A stretch of DNA of 64,000 nucleotides, taken from the NCBI RefSeq assembly GCF_051020975.1, contig NC_135042.1:2627888-2691887 (forward strand), in the 5' to 3' direction. Under the pieces are notes generated by a model. The model worked only from the letters and a program-made list of their open reading frames with translations, was not told the origin of the DNA and ran no database searches. This stretch comes from Osmia lignaria lignaria. Lineage: Eukaryota > Arthropoda > Insecta > Hymenoptera > Megachilidae. The translations under genes and the position numbers were made by a program. Every line of letters starts with the position of its first letter. Positions within the stretch are counted from its first letter, which is position 1. Shown in pieces: positions 22,256 through 32,690 of this stretch.

Positions 22256-22600
22256 CTATCCGTCTCGGTAACTAAACGTCTTGAATTCAAATACTGGACA
22301 AAGTAAAAAGTCACTGCATTCACCGATTTTATATACGTACGTTGGCTCATTGTTATACGATAAATCATGTGGTCGTAGTGCGATTGGTGAGAGTTCCGTA
22401 TATAGATAACAAAAATTTATAGGACTATACGAGCAAAGATCACAAAGGTTACAAGATATTTTTATTTTTAAAGTAAATGTTTTATAAACAATCGCTTTAC
22501 TATTCCATTCGTTGAGTGGCTGTAGTGGGCATATGGAAAAAGCTACATCAGATAATAAACAATTAGAAGTATTGACTATCAATCTGAAAATGAACCACAT
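22256..22600 (-). CDS. Unidentified ORF inside the long-TIR element
   Basis: 114-codon minus-strand frame with scattered cysteines, including CNLCDLC, and a hydrophobic start. It lies just upstream of the acidic ORF in the same orientation, so the two may be parts of one broken or spliced gene. No homology is recognised. Confidence 0.3.
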   Translation of the reverse strand: MWFIFRLIVNTSNCLLSDVAFSICPLQPLNEWNSKAIVYKTFTLKIKISCNLCDLCSYSPINFCYLYTELSPIALRPHDLSYNNEPTYVYKIGECSDFLLCPVFEFKTFSYRDG

Positions 22601-23316
22601 ATAGCTATTATTACTTGTGGTCGGTGCTGAAAGCCTTTATGTTTGAAGCATTTCTTCAAAGAATATCATTTTTGTCACAACTATGTTCCTTAAGTTATTC
22701 AAATTCCATGTAGCATATTAAAATTATCAATTTCATACATCCACCCTAGAGTATGTATAGCTTTAATTATTTTATATCATGCGATACAAATTTAACAAAA
22801 TTAACCATTGTATGTTATAAAAATAGTTGTTTTCCACTTATGCGGATAAATAACATCGGTGTATAACGTCAGATACGATTAAAGTATCACGCGCTGACTT
22901 AGCGGGCATACGCGCGAGTCATAAATAATAAAAATCTACGAAACTGTAGGAGGGAATTTCATAAACATATATATCAATGGATTTGGAATAAAATGCTCTA
23001 CATTTTTTGTCATTACATAAATTCAAATAAGTTGTAAAATAATGTTATAAAAATTTTTTTGTTATAAACAAATGGTATTTTCGACAATCTGTTAACGCCA
23101 TATCATTGTATATAAAAAACCATTAAATCCGCCCATTAGAAATTTTCACGTATCTTCTTTGGTTTTCGAGATAGCAGTTTCAGGTCGAAACTTTGAGGGG
23201 TGGTTTCGCGTCTCAGCAGATATAAAAAAATACGTGTCCCTTATTTTTACCTGTTTAACAAATGTACGAAGTTTCATCAAAATCGGAGGGGGACACTTCG
23301 CGGCCTTTCCTTGTGA

Positions 23317-23440
23317 GTAGAGTATACGAAGAGTAGGTAGTAATTCCGAAAGGTTGGGCAGCCTTAGATCAAAAGTATGTAAAAAAAGCCTGCCGAAACG
23401 AATGATAGAAGTTGTTCAAAACAAAGGAGGCACTACCCAT
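23317..23440 (+). pseudogene. Tc1-like transposase fragment, C-terminal part
   Basis: Resumes the gene cut at 21294. It reads SRVYEE, then in shifted frames LPKRMIEVVQNKGGTTHY, the standard Tc1 C-terminus (L..SMP.R...VI...G..T.Y). Shifts and stops make it non-functional. Confidence 0.75.
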
Positions 23441-24144
23441 TATAAATATTTCAAAATATTTGAAAATACTAAAATTCTACTATTTTTTTTATAAAGCAGT
23501 GTCTCATAATTTGTTATTATTTTCCGCAACATTTATGAAGATGTTATTAAAAAGCAAATAATTTTGATTTCATGAAATGTATTTTCATATAACTATAATA
23601 TTCAGTACCTAAACTAATAATTTTCAAGGTATCTTTATTTTCAGGAAGTATTTATAATAATCTTGTGCACCAGTGTATTTGAATGTGTACGAAAGTGCCA
23701 AAAGTTGTGTGTAATTTCGATAGGCGTATCGAACTTTACCAAGAATTTGTAATTTCGCTAGTCGAGTGTAGAATGAGCGTGTTCGCATTGTAAAGTGAGT
23801 GAAAAAGGAAAAAAGAGAAACTGCGGGACCGTGGCTATGGATGGGTCACCTACCGGACCGCGCAGGTTCTCACCGGATTTGGTTGCTTCAGTGATTACCT
23901 GTGCCGGATTGGTCAAGAAGCGACGGCGGAATGCCACCACGAATTTTTTATCACCAAATTCTTCCCGTGCAAAGGAAAAATAGCTGCAAGTTCAAATTAT
24001 TAGGAGAGTGTGAAAGGACCCACCACCACCCCCGTCATAGACAGTCCTCTTCGCTCTCCGTATGCATCTTCTGCATACTTTCACACTTCCATTCTTTAAC
24101 GTACTTATAGTATTTTGTACCTGCATTATTCGAATTCATATAAG
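23441..24144. other. Spacer, no recognised gene
   Basis: AT-rich to about 23700, then mixed composition. A 62-codon plus-strand frame at 23795-23983 has a basic stretch (LVKKRRRNATTNF) but no recognised homology, and I do not call it a gene. Confidence 0.4.
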
Positions 24145-24237
24145 CTGAATGCTCTCGCCGGTGCATTAGCGACTGTGTATTGCAATTGCTTGTTTGACAG
24201 CTTCCATATGCACTGAATGCACTCGCCGGTGCATTAG
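24145..24237 (+). repeat. Local duplication CTGAATGC(T/A)CTCGCCGGTGC
   Basis: Near-identical 25-bp copies at 24145-24169 and 24213-24237 flank TTGCAATTGCTTGTTTGACA... (24180-24202), which recurs exactly at 25137-25159. Confidence 0.8.
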
Positions 24238-24358
24238 TCACTTTAGTAATAACAAGACCCTTTTATTGTAATACTTGTATTAGAAAATTAATGCTATCCT
24301 TAACTAGGAAAAGGACTGTCAGAGATTATAGATCTATAAACGGGATTCCCGAACTCAG

Positions 24359-24658
24359 CTATGATTTTCCCAAGAAGAACTTGCCGGAAAGATTCAATGT
24401 AATGTCTTCGTAATCAATTTGTTCCTGAGTAGATGTGACCTCGGACATCCTCTTCCATCGAGTTGTGCCCATCTCCAATATTCTGCTGTTCTTCTCCAAG
24501 TGAATACGGAGTTCTTCTTTCTGTTGGGCATAGGCTGCTATCAAGTGAGGGAGTGATCTCCCAACCGCTGCTTTTTGAGCTGTCTCAACAAGATGGTCGC
24601 AGAAGGCGTCGGAAAATTTGCGTTTCGTCTTGCCACTAAAGCAAGGTTGAGAACTCAT
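24359..24658 (-). CDS. Unidentified 99-codon ORF
   Basis: Minus-strand frame with a basic N-terminus (GKTKRKFSDAFCDHLVE) and a central amphipathic helix-rich part. It lies immediately downstream of the ORF at 24663-25142 in a frame one base away, so the two may be one gene with a frameshift. No family is recognised. Confidence 0.3.
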   Translation of the reverse strand: MSSQPCFSGKTKRKFSDAFCDHLVETAQKAAVGRSLPHLIAAYAQQKEELRIHLEKNSRILEMGTTRWKRMSEVTSTQEQIDYEDITLNLSGKFFLGKS

Positions 24659-24662
24659 TTGA

Positions 24663-25142
24663 CTATAGTTCGATGTGAGGAGCCCTTTTTTGATTTGCTT
24701 GCGCTAATTTGGAATAAAAAAGCTGCTGCACAGGCTTGAATTTTATAGTTGTTCCCTCAGTGTTTGCTTTCTTAAAAACGGATCCAAGCTCTTCTCTTGT
24801 ATTCCACGTGTTGTGCGTGGTTATCTGGCTAAGCAGTGATAGATCCTCTTTGAAAGTGCCTAACATCGAATGGTAAGTGATTTGTTTGGCTATACTATCA
24901 GTCCCAGTATTCAGGTTAATTTGCCACTCATATTTTTGAAAAATGCGATAGAATGCCCAGGCTCCCTGACCGCTGAAATTGAAGTTAGAATGAAGATTGA
25001 CTGTTTTATAGGTGCTATTATCAACTTTGTGCTCCAATCTAGTGAAAATAAATGAGAAAGCAGCAGGGGAAGGGAACATTCTCTGGGCCTGACGAGTTGT
25101 GACTATCAAAGCTATATCTGCCATAAGCGATATCAATTGCAA
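24663..25142 (-). CDS. Unidentified 159-codon ORF
   Basis: Minus-strand frame between the two copies of a 23-bp direct repeat. No catalytic motif or domain is recognised. The N-terminus (SLMADIALIVTTRQAQRMF) is hydrophobic but not a clear signal peptide. Together with 24359-24658 it looks like a short intronless gene, perhaps an inserted retrocopy or the cargo of an unknown element. Confidence 0.35.
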   Translation of the reverse strand: MQLISLMADIALIVTTRQAQRMFPSPAAFSFIFTRLEHKVDNSTYKTVNLHSNFNFSGQGAWAFYRIFQKYEWQINLNTGTDSIAKQITYHSMLGTFKEDLSLLSQITTHNTWNTREELGSVFKKANTEGTTIKFKPVQQLFYSKLAQANQKRAPHIEL

Positions 25143-25159
25143 TTGCTTGTTTGACAGCT
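25137..25159 (+). repeat. Second copy of a 23-bp direct repeat
   Basis: Identical to 24180-24202 (core GCAATTGCTTGTTTGACAGC). It ends one base before the BEL/Pao 5' LTR at 25161. The pair could be a target duplication of the 24203-25136 segment, but no poly-A or inverted ends are seen there. Confidence 0.8.
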
Positions 25160-25160
25160 C

Positions 25161-25992
25161 TGTTCGCGCGAATCGTGCTGATTGATTATGGTGTCTAAAC
25201 TATTTTGACAGCGTTTAGTTTAGGGAAATTTAGAGAAAAGAGCGGGGCGCCGTGACGCGCTAGCGAGCATTCGCGAAAGCGATATAGAACGGTACGGAGC
25301 GTCGTGCGTTGTACGCGGGAACGACTTAAGAAACGTATTGAAGTGTAGTGCGTCGCGTTGTACACGCGCTGCGGAAGTGAAACGGTAACCACATGCGAGG
25401 CCTCGTGATCCGGTCGTCCGAATTGTGTAGTGTACTTGAGTGCGGTGAACGGGCACAGAAACGTGCATTTCCTTTTTCCCTCTGAACGGGCACATGTATG
25501 TGCCACAAGATTTTCCCCATCGAAAGCACGGCATGGGGTGCTTTCCCCCCTGACCTTGACCGGGCACGAATGATGAGCATGCATGAGGTGCGTGGGCGTA
25601 CCATGTTACGCGGGTCGACCATGCGTGCGTTAGTAGTAAGAAACATCCCCCTGCGAGCGAGAAGCGGATTACGAACAGTATGTGGATTGCGTCATACACA
25701 TGTACAGCGTCTTCAGCGGTAAAGTATGCGTTTCATTATGTATTAGGTCTTCGATTATCAGCGTTCATCTGCGTTATTATTAAGCGTTTGTAAACCAGGC
25801 TTTTTCCCTGCATAAAACCAGGGTTTTTTACTGCCGGTATCGCGTGCTCCCCCCCTTTTTCAAATAAACTTTATTTTCTTTGGTTTTCTTCCCCCCCGCA
25901 ATATTCTGTGTTTTATTTAATAACCTTGGTCACACAATTCCATCTCCTGTTACGGCTCACTCATATTTTTCTATTTTCGTTAATTCGATACA
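25161..25992 (+). mobile_element. BEL/Pao 5' LTR
   Basis: Starts TGTTCGCGCGAATCG, like the 3' LTR at 32691, and both end GTTAATTCGATACA. AATAAA near 25863 and the paired GTAAACCAGGCTTTTTCCCT and ACCAGGGTTTTTTAC segment (25787-25830) are shared. The two LTRs differ by many substitutions and indels (roughly 80-85% identical by eye). No common target duplication is found (AGCTC on the left, ATATG on the right). Confidence 0.8.
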
Positions 25993-26736
25993 TTTTTTTA
26001 TGCTCCGGGTGAGAATGGAGATGATCGTACTGGCCTGTGTTATAGTGTGATTATTTCTATTTATTGGAAACGGTGAAACGTTGATGATCGATTGGCTTGA
26101 AAAGGTATTATTATTTCATGGTATGTTGATGTATTGTAAGCGGCCCATTGTTCGGACGACCGGGATTTAGGGTGGGGGTTCAACGGTCTCGCGGCCTCGA
26201 TCTGGAATATTCCATAATGCGTTGTTCTACTTCAACTAATCGTTGAAGTTCTTTCTACGTGTTGAGAATCGGCAAGCGCGATGTCGACGTCGACTTAGCC
26301 CCTCCACTGAAATGTTTAAATTCCTGTTTAGTTTGACGAGCTCAAAATTTTTAATTTGCGGAATATGAAAGCTCATAAATAGCTCATAATTTCCATGTAT
26401 GTGTTTTTTTATTTTTGCAAGGTGGGTGGGGGGCTAAATCGACAGACGTGTCATCAACAACTTGTGGTTGGATTATCAGTGTGTGTTCGCGTTTCGCGTT
26501 TCGCGTTTCTTTTATATAATTGGACCGAGCGGTAGGATTTGAATTTAACGCCGCGAGAAGGGAGGCATGCGTGTCAGTGCCACGCTGCAATACGCAGGCG
26601 CGAACAGTGTGGAGGTGGAAGGGACGGTCCGGGACTGGGCCCGAGGCATTAAGACAAAGATCGGTGACCTGTGTGCATTGCCTTTTAGTTTTTTTGTGCG
26701 TCCTTTGGCGTGTGAAGCACTGAGTGCCGTTAGTGC

Positions 26737-26876
26737 CGTGTGACCACGGTCATTTTTGTCCCCACTTGACGGGACGCTTCCTGTGAGCAGGAAATGCACT
26801 AGGTGCAATCATAAAATCGTGTGATCACGATCATTTTTGTTTCCACTTGGGGGACGCCTCCTGTGACTAGGAATTA
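26737..26876 (+). repeat. Imperfect tandem duplication, 83-bp spacing
   Basis: GTGTGACCACGGTCATTTTT... at 26737 recurs as GTGTGATCACGATCATTTTT... at 26820. Each copy continues with CACTTG, GGGACGC and TCCTGTGA. About 80% identical. Confidence 0.75.
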
Positions 26877-27059
26877 CTTGTTGCGAGGACCACGACGATT
26901 GGCTGCGACGTCGGCGAGGTGCCACTCGAATACGGTTTGGAAAGAGCTCTTGCGAGCGGTAGTTATAAGTTTGAATGATCATTCAAGTAATATTCCAATC
27001 TCTAGGTTGTAGTTTTACTTTTTTATATTATTGTCTTATTATATTGTATCATTCTTTTA

Positions 27060-27245
27060 TTTTGTATAATTTAATTTGTTTAAGGAACCAGGCTTTTTCC
27101 TCACATGAGACCGGGGGTTTTTACGGCCGGTATCCACTAGAGTCATCATTTCTATTCATAATAATAAACTCATTTGTTTTCCTTTCTCTTTTTAAAATCT
27201 AATTTTGTGTTTCATTTATCCTCGGCGACAACAATCATACCTCGT
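27060..27245 (+). mobile_element. LTR-like R-U5 segment of a related BEL element
   Basis: GAACCAGGCTTTTTCCTCAC, then ACCGGGGGTTTTTACGGCCG, AATAAAC and TTTTGTGTTTCATTTA follow the same order as in the flanking LTRs (25787-25920). It lies 130 bp before gag, where the true 5' LTR end would be expected. Confidence 0.5.
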
Positions 27246-27377
27246 TTCCCCTCCCCTTATTATTGGGTTCCAATTTTCGGAACAGTGTGGTTGCACCTGA
27301 AGATTACTTCTCCCCTCCCTTTTTTCTTCGTGGTGCACGAGACAATGGCACCGGTCATCCTATGGTGACTTGTCGCT

Positions 27378-28650
27378 GTGCAGAGCTCGCGCTTGGCTGA
27401 GGTCCAGGTAACGGGTGCGCGATTGCGGGAAAAAGATGGTGGCGAACTGAATCGCGGCGTGCTTGCGTCACGGATCGAGATCCTTAAAGAACTTTGGCGC
27501 AACGCGCGGGCCACCCACGCGGAGATCGTGGCTCGAGAGGACGCGCAGGACGATCCCTACCTTACCGACGGCGTTATCGACCGGCTGCAGGCGGAGTACG
27601 AGGACACGCTCGACTTTCTACTAACGGTACAGTCCGAGTCAGAAGTTTCGGAAAATCGTGATACGCCAACCGGACCGCCGGATGAGAGTCCCTCGTCACG
27701 GGACGAGTTCCAAATAGCGAAGCTTCCGAAATTAGACTTGTCCACCTTTTCCGGACGCTATAAAGAGTGGGAGAACTTTTGCGATTTGTTTACCGCGCTT
27801 GTGCATAATGCGCCGCGTTTGGCGGACGTTACCAAATTACAGTACTTAAAATCCTGCCTGAAGGGCACCGCGGCGGACTTGGTTAGGGACGTGACGACCA
27901 CTAACGCGAACTATGCGACGACTTGACACGCGTTGAGGACGCGCTTCCACAACCCTCGACTGATTGTTTACAACCATCTGGCAGCGCTAATGAATATGCC
28001 GTGTCTTAAGCGTGAATCCGCAGTGGAATTGCGCGCGTTCGCAGACGAGGCCCAGCGTATCGTCCGTGCGTTGACGAATTTGCGAATGCCAGTCGCCCAC
28101 TGGGACGTGTGGTTCGTTTATCTATTGGCCGCGAGACTGGACCCGGAATCGCGAAAGGCATGGGAGACCGAATTGAGTGTTAAGGACCGATGCGCCGCAC
28201 TGAATACCGATGCAGATGCGTCCGCTGCGAGCGCCCTTGAGCGGTTCCCCAAGTTCTTGGAACTCTCGGAATTTTTGGAGAAGCGTGTACAAACGCTCAG
28301 TATGATTTCTTCGGAGTTGAGCAAAGTTGAGAGAAGGGCGTTACCCTCGTCAAAACCGATATCCAGCGCCCGAAAGGTGTTTCATGCGTCACCCTCGCCA
28401 CGTGGCGGCGGAGGGGCAGCGACGTACCCCCATTGCCCCGGTAAACACCCCTTGCATCGGTGCCAGCAATTCTGAGCTCGAGCACCAGCGGAGCGCTATG
28501 CGGAGGTGACCCGCTTACGTCTCTGTTATATCTGCTTCGGACAGCATAGGGCCGCCGAGTGCACCTCACTCTTGCGATGCGCGACCTGTAAGGGAAGTCA
28601 TAATTCACTGCTCCATCGAGTACCCCCCTTGTACCCCCCTGAAACGGGAA
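27378..28650 (+). pseudogene. BEL/Pao gag (two nonsense codons)
   Basis: One frame with stops at 27924-27926 and 28473-28475. The first half includes PKLDLSTFSGRYKEWENFCD, the conserved BEL/Pao gag (DUF1759) motif, then LQYLKSCLKGTAADLVRD. The second half carries LDPESRKAWE and a zinc-binding tail: PHCPGKHPLHRC, then CYICFGQHRAAEC and CATCKGSHNSLLH. Gag would form the particle and bind genomic RNA. The first codon of the open frame is GTG, so the true start is upstream or lost; an ATG at 27346 is in a frame that closes quickly. Without gag this copy cannot move alone. Confidence 0.85.
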
Positions 28651-28725
28651 GTTTCGAGTAAACCAAGCACGTCTCGGGAAGGGAGACCCCCCCGTTCCGC
28701 GGGCCTTAACGTACATACGGTCAAC

Positions 28726-28956
28726 GTGGTTCCCCGAAAGTGTACGGTCATTTTGGCGACCGCTCAGCTGACGTTGATAGGGCCACACGGGGCGCAGACG
28801 CGCGTGCGAGCGTTGTTGGATCAAGGATCGCAGATCTCTTTCGTTTCGGAGTCGGTCGCTAAGCTCTTACGGTTGCCGACATGTCGTGTTGATATCGCGT
28901 TGAACGGCCTTGGAGAATCGGCCGCCGGGCCACGTGGTTCTCCCTCCGTTCCGTGA
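28726..28956 (+). pseudogene. BEL/Pao protease segment (frameshifted from pol)
   Basis: Peptidase A17-type aspartic protease: ALLDQGSQISFVSESVAKLL has the catalytic Asp in LLDQGS. The frame runs into a stop at 28954-28956, whereas pol is open one frame over from 28953. A single-base indel near 28945 would explain this. Gag is in yet another frame. The protease would process the Gag-Pol polyprotein. Confidence 0.85.
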
Positions 28957-31900
28957 CAGACCCATCTTACCAATTCGAACTTGACGCGCTCGTTCTCCCC
29001 AAGCTTACTTCGCGGCTCCCGGCTCGACGCGCGTTGGAACTTGACCTCGACGCGCTTGCGGATTTACCCTTGGCGGACCCGCAGTTTTATGTGCCCGATA
29101 CGGTGGACGTTATTCTGGGCGCGGATATTTACGGTCAGCTGTTAGGCTCGGGCGTCCGGCATTTCCCCTCCACCCCTCTGACGGCTCAAGAGACGGTTCT
29201 CGGTTGGATAGTTTCCGGCCCGTTACCTGCGGCCGCCCCACGGCGGGCGGACGCGAGCTCGCGAACCGCGACACGCGCGATGCATTGCGCGTCGGGCGAG
29301 CAGACTTTAGAAGAATCGTTGCGACAATTTTGGACGATCGAAGACTTCCCCTCAGCCGCCGCTTCGCCCCGACCGGAGGATGAGGCGTGCGAGGCACTCT
29401 TTAGAGACACCCATATTCGTGATTCGAAGGGTCGGTTTGTTGTGCGTCTCCCCGTGAAGGGGGTCTTGCCCGCGGTCGGTTTGGAGACTCGGCGCATGGC
29501 GATGGGCTCGCTGGCCTGCATGCATCGTCGGTTCGTTCGAGATCCTAAACTCGCTCATCAAGCTTATCGGGAGTTCATGTCGGTATATGAGTCGCTCGGA
29601 CACATGGAACAGGTGCCCGCGTCTGAGATAGATGACCCGCGAGCGTGGTACCTGCCGCACCACGCCGTCGTGCAGTCGACCCCCTCGACTTGGAAAATCC
29701 GCGTTGTCTTCGATGCCTCGCGAAGGACCCGCGATCGACAATGTTTGAATGATTTCCTGATGGCCGGGCCCGCCCTCCAACGTGACCTGTCCTTAATCTT
29801 GTTGAATTGGCGACGGTACCGTTACGTCTTCACGGCGGACATCGTCAAGATGTTCCGCCAGATTAATGTCTTCTCCCGCGATCGGGACTTACAGCGGATC
29901 GTGTGGGCTCCGAACTCGTCGGACCCCCCGAGAGTGTATCGTTTGACGACGGTCACTTATGGTACGGCTTGCGCCCCGTACCTCGCTATACGCACTCTTT
30001 TGCAATTAGCCGAGGACGAACGATCGCGATTCCCCCTTGGTGCTCAGTGCCTCGCGTCAAACACGTACGTCGACGACACGTTCGCAGGAGCGGATGGGCT
30101 CCTTGATGCAAGGCGTATCCGCCAGGAACTCGTTGACCTGCTGCATTCGGCCGGTGTCGAGCTCGACAAGTGGTCCGCGAATCACCCGGATTTGCTTCCC
30201 CCTAACGCGCCGCGAGCGGTAGAAGAGGAGTCAAGGTCGATCGGCACCGACGAGTCCGTAAAAACGCTGGGAATTTTTTGGAGTCCACACCAGGACGACT
30301 TTAGATTTACGACTTCCGGCTTCCACGACGGGTCCGGTGTATTGACTAAGCGGGTCATTCTGTCCAATATCGCGCGTTTATTCGACCCATTAGGGTGGCT
30401 AGCCCCCATTACCGTGACCGCGAAAATACTCATGCAGGATCTGTGGATTTTGAAATGCGAATGGGATGCCGAACCGCCGGCGGATGTTCGTGATCATTGG
30501 GTGACGTACTGTAGTTCCCTTTCGTCCCTCCCTACGTTGTCTATTCCTCGCTGGTTGGGCGCTGCCTGCGACTCGTCCGCTCAACTGCACGGATTTTCGG
30601 ACGCGTCTTCCCGCGCGTACGCCGCGGTAGTTTATATTCGGATCCGGGATGGCGAGGGCCGATATCCTGTTTCGCTGTTAGCCGCCAAGAGCAAGGTTGC
30701 TCCGGTCAAAACTGTGAGCATCCCCAATTTGGAGTTGTGCGGAGCGGTGCTCCTCGTTAAACTTCTCTTACACGTGCGGAAGCTGGACTTCCTCCAGAAG
30801 CTACCGGTCTTCGCGTGGTCGGATAGCCAGATTGTGTTGTCGTGGCTTCAGAGACACCCCTGTACGTGGAAAACATTCGTGGCGAATCGGATATCCTTTA
30901 TTCAAACGGAGTTGCCAAGCGCCTCGTGGGCGCACGTGTCCACGAAGGCCAACCCCGCTGATCTAGCTTCACGCGGCTGTAGACCCCTCGAACTAACCGA
31001 TTCGGAGCTTTGGTGGCACGGCCCTGAGTGGCTCGCCACCCCGGAAGAGTGTTGGCCCAAAACGGAGCCGACTGCACGCGCGTTGCACGCGACCGCGAAC
31101 CCCGTCGAACCGGAGCTGCTGACTAGATTTTCCTCCCTGACACGACTGTTCCACGTCGTGGCCTACTGTCTACGCCCGATACATAGACTGCGCAGACGGC
31201 TAAGCGACCTCGAAGAGCTGCCCAGCTTTTTAACGGCATCGGAGCTGGGAGATGCGCGTACTGCGGTTTTGAGGATGGCTCAGGCACACGCGTTCCCTGC
31301 AGAAATCCAATTGTTGTCGTCGGGAAGGAGGTTGTCGAAGCGCAGTCCGCCGCTGCGCTTGAACCCCTTCATTGATAAATCAGACGGCCTTCTCCGTGTT
31401 GGAGGCCGCTTGGCAAACTCCGGGTTGCCTCTCGATCGTATGCACCCCCCCATCCTACCGCGGTATTCTTCGCTTAGCCGACTTTTTGTGCGATACGCCC
31501 ACCAAGCTTGCTTGCACGGTGGACCCCCGCTCACCTCGGGCACGGTTTTGAAACACGTGTTGATTTTGGGTCGGAATCATCTCGTCAAGACGGAAATTCG
31601 TTTATGTATCACATGTCAACGGGTTAAGCCGCGACTGGCACATCAAATGATGGGGAGTCTACCCGCGTCACGAGTCACCCCGGCGAGACCGTTCTCCTCG
31701 GCAGGGCTAGATTATGCCGGCCCTATCCAGATTCGCACCTCGAAGGGCCGCGGCCATAAATCGTATAAGGGCTACATCGCGTTGTTTGTTTGCTTCGCGA
31801 CCCGTGCCATTCACCTCGAAGCGGTGAGTGACCTGACGACTCGGACGTTCCTTGCGGCATATCGCCGGTTTGTAGGACGACGGGGTGTTTGTCGGAACCT

Positions 31901-32642
31901 GTACAGTGACAATGCCACCACCTTCCGTGGTGCGGATAGGAAATTGCAGTACATGTTGAAGGCTGCGTCGGACTTTTATCGTGAAGCGGCCTCGTCCCTT
32001 TCTAATGACGGGACCCCTTGGTCCTTTATTCGCCCGAATTCGCCCCATTATGGAGGCCTGTGGGAGGCCGGTGTGCGATCGGTTAAGCACCACCTCATTC
32101 GTGCGATCGGTGAGAGAACCCTGACGTTCGAAGAACTGTCTACCGTCCTGGTTGAAATTGAGGCGTGCTTGAATTCCCGCCCCCTGAGCCCTTTGAACGC
32201 CGACGTCGACGTCCTCGAGGACCTCGGTGTCCTCACACCCGCCCATTTCCTTCTGGGCGAGGCGTCAGGCCTCATTCCCGACGAAGCACCGCCGGAGGTG
32301 CCTGAGAACCGCTTGGAGCGATTTCATATACTTCAACTGATCCGTAACCGATTTTGGAGCCGATGGTCCAGCGAGTACCTTCAGTATCTTCAGAGACGCG
32401 TGAAGTGGCGCGAGCCCACGGAAAACTTTGCGGTAGGCCAACTCGTACTTCTGCGCGACGATCGGTTCCCCCCTTCCAAGTGGCCAAGAGGACGCGTGTT
32501 GGAGATCCATCCAGGGCCGGACGGCCTGGTACGGGTGGTTACAGTGAAGACGGCGAGATCCACCCTGCGGCGGCACATTGCGCGACTGTGCCCCCTGCTT
32601 TTGGAGCAGGAAACCCTTGGCGTTGCGTCAAGCGAGCGTTAA
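28953..32642 (+). CDS. BEL/Pao pol: RT, RNase H and integrase, intact
   Basis: Uninterrupted 1229-codon frame. Residues 1-90 complete the protease region (DVILGADIYGQLL). RT: WKIRVVFDASRRT (247-259), FTADIVKMFRQINV (293-306) and the catalytic YVDD (372-375). RNase H: FSDAS (Asp550), NLELCGA (Glu594), SDSQ (Asp624) and NPADLASRG (Asp670). Integrase: zinc-binding H850/H855 with C885/C888, core Asp920 (GLDYAGPI), Asp986 (YSDNAT) and Glu1038 (GGLWEAG). A DUF5641-type C-terminal domain lies at 1130-1216. All catalytic residues are present. The first codon is GTG because the frame really continues from the protease. It would copy element RNA into DNA and insert it in the nucleus. Confidence 0.95.
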   Translation: MTDPSYQFELDALVLPKLTSRLPARRALELDLDALADLPLADPQFYVPDTVDVILGADIYGQLLGSGVRHFPSTPLTAQETVLGWIVSGPLPAAAPRRADASSRTATRAMHCASGEQTLEESLRQFWTIEDFPSAAASPRPEDEACEALFRDTHIRDSKGRFVVRLPVKGVLPAVGLETRRMAMGSLACMHRRFVRDPKLAHQAYREFMSVYESLGHMEQVPASEIDDPRAWYLPHHAVVQSTPSTWKIRVVFDASRRTRDRQCLNDFLMAGPALQRDLSLILLNWRRYRYVFTADIVKMFRQINVFSRDRDLQRIVWAPNSSDPPRVYRLTTVTYGTACAPYLAIRTLLQLAEDERSRFPLGAQCLASNTYVDDTFAGADGLLDARRIRQELVDLLHSAGVELDKWSANHPDLLPPNAPRAVEEESRSIGTDESVKTLGIFWSPHQDDFRFTTSGFHDGSGVLTKRVILSNIARLFDPLGWLAPITVTAKILMQDLWILKCEWDAEPPADVRDHWVTYCSSLSSLPTLSIPRWLGAACDSSAQLHGFSDASSRAYAAVVYIRIRDGEGRYPVSLLAAKSKVAPVKTVSIPNLELCGAVLLVKLLLHVRKLDFLQKLPVFAWSDSQIVLSWLQRHPCTWKTFVANRISFIQTELPSASWAHVSTKANPADLASRGCRPLELTDSELWWHGPEWLATPEECWPKTEPTARALHATANPVEPELLTRFSSLTRLFHVVAYCLRPIHRLRRRLSDLEELPSFLTASELGDARTAVLRMAQAHAFPAEIQLLSSGRRLSKRSPPLRLNPFIDKSDGLLRVGGRLANSGLPLDRMHPPILPRYSSLSRLFVRYAHQACLHGGPPLTSGTVLKHVLILGRNHLVKTEIRLCITCQRVKPRLAHQMMGSLPASRVTPARPFSSAGLDYAGPIQIRTSKGRGHKSYKGYIALFVCFATRAIHLEAVSDLTTRTFLAAYRRFVGRRGVCRNLYSDNATTFRGADRKLQYMLKAASDFYREAASSLSNDGTPWSFIRPNSPHYGGLWEAGVRSVKHHLIRAIGERTLTFEELSTVLVEIEACLNSRPLSPLNADVDVLEDLGVLTPAHFLLGEASGLIPDEAPPEVPENRLERFHILQLIRNRFWSRWSSEYLQYLQRRVKWREPTENFAVGQLVLLRDDRFPPSKWPRGRVLEIHPGPDGLVRVVTVKTARSTLRRHIARLCPLLLEQETLGVASSER

Positions 32643-32690
32643 GTAATTTGCCGAGAAAAATTCGTCCGACGGACGAAGGCGGGCGGTGTG

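Larger units (their letters stand above)
21295..23313. mobile_element. Long-TIR DNA transposon, 2.0 kb, TGA target duplication
   Basis: Terminal inverted repeats of about 640 bp (21295-21937 and about 22665-23313) begin CAAGGAAAGGCCGCGAAGTG. TGA flanks both ends (21292-21294, 23314-23316). Removing the element and one TGA restores the Tc1 reading GQLSRVYEE in frame, which supports the boundaries. The two arms differ at scattered positions (more than 90% identical by eye). The 730-bp centre holds two minus-strand frames of unknown function. A 3-bp duplication with long inverted repeats suggests a non-autonomous element; the superfamily is undetermined. Confidence 0.88.
25993..27377 (+). other. 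Long leader between 5' LTR and gag
   Basis: 1.4 kb without a gene. It contains a two-copy tandem repeat (26737-26876) and, at 27060-27245, a segment resembling the R-U5 part of the flanking LTRs. The leader may therefore include remains of a second, related LTR. Confidence 0.5.

Noticed and set aside
25195..25722. Overlapping frames of 70-160 codons on both strands in the BEL 5' LTR
   Set aside because: They lie in LTR sequence, are broken in the 3' LTR copy and show no domains.
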